Shown piece by piece: positions 11,936 to 13,658 of a stretch of 13,658 bases of DNA (positions within the stretch are counted from its first letter, which is position 1; the number at the start of each line of letters is the position of its first letter). This DNA is from an uncultured Bacilli bacterium. GTDB lineage: Bacteria; Bacillota_I; Bacilli_A; RF39; UBA660. The notes beneath the pieces are model-generated. The model worked only from the letters and a program-made list of their open reading frames with translations. It did not search any database and was not told where the DNA came from. A program made the translations under genes and the position numbers. The DNA lies in contig CANQXB010000016.1 of the NCBI GenBank assembly GCA_947627805.1, forward strand, positions 1-13,658, in the 5' to 3' direction.

Positions 11936-12694
11936 ATGAAAAAGAAATGGCCAATTTATCTTTTTTGCTTTTTAATTGTTCTTATTTTAGTAGGTATTCT
12001 TGCTTTTCTTTTAAAAGGAATTAATCTTGATAAAATACATCAAGAAAAATTAGAGAAAGAGCTAGCCAATACAATCATTAAAATTAAAGATACAGATGAA
12101 ATATTGGTAACAGATAATTTTAATGATTATAAAAAGACTAGTCAAGTTAAGGAAGAAGATGCCAAAGAAATTATTTCTATTTTAGAAGAGGCTACTTTAG
12201 ATTTTGATAATAATTCAAGTGGTGAAGAACGTTATACTTTAGAACTTAAAAAAGATGGTAAAGTTATAGCTACCGTTTTATATTCTTCTTCAATCTTCAA
12301 AATAAATAATCAAAAATTGGCTTATAATATCAACTTAGGTAATCTACTTTCCCAAAATTATAGTGCTTCTTTAAAAGAAGTTGATGAAGAACTAAGTAAA
12401 ACATTAGATAAAATTACTAAAATTGTTGTTAAAGATGGTCCTTCCGAAAAAGTTTTAAAAGAATATACAACCAAAAAAGAAATTGAAAAAATTGCTAATA
12501 TTTTAAAAGAAGCTAAACTTTGGGAAGGTGGCATTAATGTGCCAGGGAATATTAACTATTATGAATTTTACATTGCTGAGGAAAAAGTTATGACCTTAGA
12601 AAATAATGGTAATTATACTCTTGAATATCAAAATAGAGGTTATATTCTTCACAATTTTGAACACGAAAAATTAGAAGAACTTTTAAATAATTAG
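11936..12694 (+). CDS. Membrane-anchored protein with two related domains, function unknown
   Basis: The 252-residue protein starts at ATG 11936, with AAAGGATGG seven bases upstream; an earlier TTG at 11885 overlaps the promoter region. It has an N-terminal membrane helix (IYLFCFLIVLILVGILAFLL, 7-26), a charged helix (32-45), and two related segments facing outward. Segment 1 is about 46-130: TIIKIKDTDEILVTD, KKTSQVKEEDAKEIISILEEAT, YTLELKKDGKVIATVLYSS. Segment 2 is about 158-240: DKITKIVVKDGPSEKVLKEY, TTKKEIEKIANILKEAKLWEG, YEFYIAEEKVMTLENNGNYTLEY. Both share the order strand, helix with a KEIxxILKEA motif, then a beta hairpin. This looks like a tandem duplication. No catalytic residues are seen. 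A strong terminator follows directly, so it is a single-gene unit. The role is probably in envelope sensing or binding, but that is inference. Confidence 0.82.
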   Translation: MKKKWPIYLFCFLIVLILVGILAFLLKGINLDKIHQEKLEKELANTIIKIKDTDEILVTDNFNDYKKTSQVKEEDAKEIISILEEATLDFDNNSSGEERYTLELKKDGKVIATVLYSSSIFKINNQKLAYNINLGNLLSQNYSASLKEVDEELSKTLDKITKIVVKDGPSEKVLKEYTTKKEIEKIANILKEAKLWEGGINVPGNINYYEFYIAEEKVMTLENNGNYTLEYQNRGYILHNFEHEKLEELLNN

Positions 12695-12714
12695 GCTCGA
12701 CCTAATTATTTTTT
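12685..12714 (+). terminator. Strong intrinsic terminator
   Basis: AAATAATTAGG and CCTAATTATTT form an 11-pair stem around a five-base loop (CTCGA), followed by a T run to 12714. The TAG stop of the gene (12692-12694) lies in the stem. It separates the two plus-strand genes. Confidence 0.88.
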
Positions 12715-12715
12715 G

Positions 12716-12735
12716 TTGACATTTTTTGACATTTT
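12716..12735 (+). repeat. Exact 10-bp tandem repeat TTGACATTTT x2
   Basis: Two perfect copies of TTGACATTTT, one helical turn apart, each with the -35 hexamer TTGACA. Only the second copy is spaced correctly for the first TATAAT. The first copy could bind a regulator or be a replication slip. Confidence 0.9.
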
Positions 12736-12754
12736 AAGTCTTATGTGCTATAAT
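12716..12754 (+). promoter_or_regulatory. Consensus promoter with duplicated -35 block
   Basis: TTGACATTTT occurs twice in tandem (12716-12725 and 12726-12735). The second TTGACA (12726-12731) is exactly 17 bases from TATAAT (12749-12754), both perfect, and the -10 is extended by TGC (12746-12748). A second TATAAT starts at 12755. This is the strongest promoter in the window. It drives the 290-residue gene starting at 12782. Confidence 0.9.
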
Positions 12755-12781
12755 TATAATGTTTTTTAAGGGGGATTTATT

Positions 12782-13654
12782 GTGATAACTTTAAAAGAAT
12801 TAAACTATGTTAATACCTTTGCGCATAAAACACCCTACCCGGGAATTAAATATGCGGAAGAAACTAGTCAAAAATTAATTAATGCCGTTAAAGATTATGA
12901 TGAAAATTACAAAGATAAAGAATATGATATTATTCTTTCTGATGGTAGTCAATTTACTTTAGATATTATGTCCAAAAACTTATGTCATATGTTAGGAATT
13001 GACTATAAAAACTTAGTGGGCGAATATCATACTCCTTTTAGAAAGAATGTTTTAGGAATTGATAATATACCACGTTCTTATGACTTTTTAAAACTTTTAA
13101 TTGAAAACATCGATAAAGTTTTAGAATATGATTTTAATAATAAAGGAGCTATATTTAATTACTACCGAATGATGATTAAATGTTCTATTTTTGAAAAATT
13201 TTCCGATTTTAGTCGTTTTAACTTTGGGGTTATTAATTTTGATAAAAATACTTTCATAAACCAAACCGGATTAAATCGTTTAAGCAATGCCGAAAAATTA
13301 TTATATGTTCAAAGTAATGAACAAAATTGTCCTTACTTTATGATGGGAATTCTAGAAGAAAAAAATCCCGAAGAAGGACATGAAGGAACTTATGCTGTCG
13401 AAACATTATTTGCTCCTACCGATACAAAAAGTTTCTTTGATAGTCAAAAAGTGGCTATTCCAACGCAAATATTAATTATTAGTGATATCATGCAAAAAAT
13501 TGAAGCAACTCCTGCCGAAAAATTAGCCTTATTAAATCAATATAACTCCATTGTTGCCCAATACGGTTTATCTAATCAAATGAATATTTATGGGGATTAT
13601 TTAGCTACTCTTTCGAAAGAAGATAGCGAATATAGTTTAATTAGAAAAAAATAA
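12782..13654 (+). CDS. Uncharacterised protein, possibly PBECR4-domain (barnase/EndoU/RelE-like nuclease superfamily)
   Basis: This 290-residue soluble protein has no signal peptide or membrane helix. Starts at GTG 12782, with AAGGGGG seven bases upstream. It has a helical N-terminus (LKELNYVNTFAHKT), a beta segment (DIILSDGSQFTLDIMS, 49-64), NLCHMLGID (66-74), a helical middle (about 97-140), a F-rich strand region FNFGVINFDKNTF (146-158), then KVAIPTQILIISD (223-235) and a helical tail. The NLxHLxG-type motif after a beta strand is reminiscent of the PBECR4 family, found in Bacillota chromosomes and phages and predicted to be a nuclease-like fold, but I cannot confirm catalytic residues. 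It is probably strongly and constitutively expressed, given the consensus promoter. The gene ends four bases before the window edge, so its downstream partner, if any, is not visible. Confidence 0.8.
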   Translation: MITLKELNYVNTFAHKTPYPGIKYAEETSQKLINAVKDYDENYKDKEYDIILSDGSQFTLDIMSKNLCHMLGIDYKNLVGEYHTPFRKNVLGIDNIPRSYDFLKLLIENIDKVLEYDFNNKGAIFNYYRMMIKCSIFEKFSDFSRFNFGVINFDKNTFINQTGLNRLSNAEKLLYVQSNEQNCPYFMMGILEEKNPEEGHEGTYAVETLFAPTDTKSFFDSQKVAIPTQILIISDIMQKIEATPAEKLALLNQYNSIVAQYGLSNQMNIYGDYLATLSKEDSEYSLIRKK

Positions 13655-13658
13655 AGAA

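Noticed and set aside
1..13658. Alternative genetic code with TGA as Trp (Mycoplasma-type)
   Set aside because: Trp is encoded by TGG throughout, and TGA ends uppS and the rhodanese gene exactly where the families end.

Overview
This is an AT-rich stretch of a low-GC Gram-positive chromosome. TGG encodes Trp and TGA is used as a stop (uppS, the rhodanese gene), so the code is standard and not the Mycoplasma one. SpoVS, a DUF1292-like protein, good sigma-A promoters and short intrinsic terminators point to Bacillota. The compact layout would fit an uncultured gut Bacilli lineage (Erysipelotrichales/RF39-like), but that placement is inference. All genes up to about 11.78 kb are on the minus strand and the last two are on the plus strand. 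There is no gene-free stretch over 300 bp and no tRNA, rRNA, IS element or CRISPR array.

Layout, read right to left along minus-strand transcription. At 11776-10535 an HD-domain phosphohydrolase gene and uppS form a pair. At 10487-8447 lie a DUF308/HdeD-like membrane protein, a CapA-family metallophosphoesterase and spoVS. These are ordinary envelope and sporulation-type chromosomal genes. At 8368-2271 is the most interesting block: (a) a 954-residue membrane-anchored protein that joins an SGNH hydrolase, an M23 metallopeptidase and a phage-tail-lysozyme-like domain; (b) a membrane-anchored protein with two similar extracytoplasmic halves, possibly VirB8/TcpC-like; (c) a VirD4/TraG-type coupling ATPase with a Met-rich insert and acidic tail. 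Together they look like the coupling and wall-opening parts of a type IV secretion system. No VirB4 ATPase, VirB6 or relaxase is visible, and the flanks are housekeeping-like. At 2204-1325 are a rhodanese and a VTT (TVP38/TMEM64) membrane protein. At 1230-1 a single-TM protein of unknown function is translationally coupled to a DUF1292-like gene that runs off the window.

On the plus strand, a membrane-anchored protein with two related domains (11936-12694) ends in a strong terminator. It is followed by a consensus promoter (TTGACA-17-TATAAT with a TGn extension and a duplicated 10-bp -35 block) that drives a 290-residue protein, possibly of the PBECR4 family.

The central hypothesis is that the three genes at 8368-2271 act together. 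The trifunctional enzyme would cut and de-acetylate peptidoglycan, the VirB8-like protein would scaffold a channel, and the VirD4-like ATPase would feed substrates. The domain calls are well supported, but the joint system is inferred.
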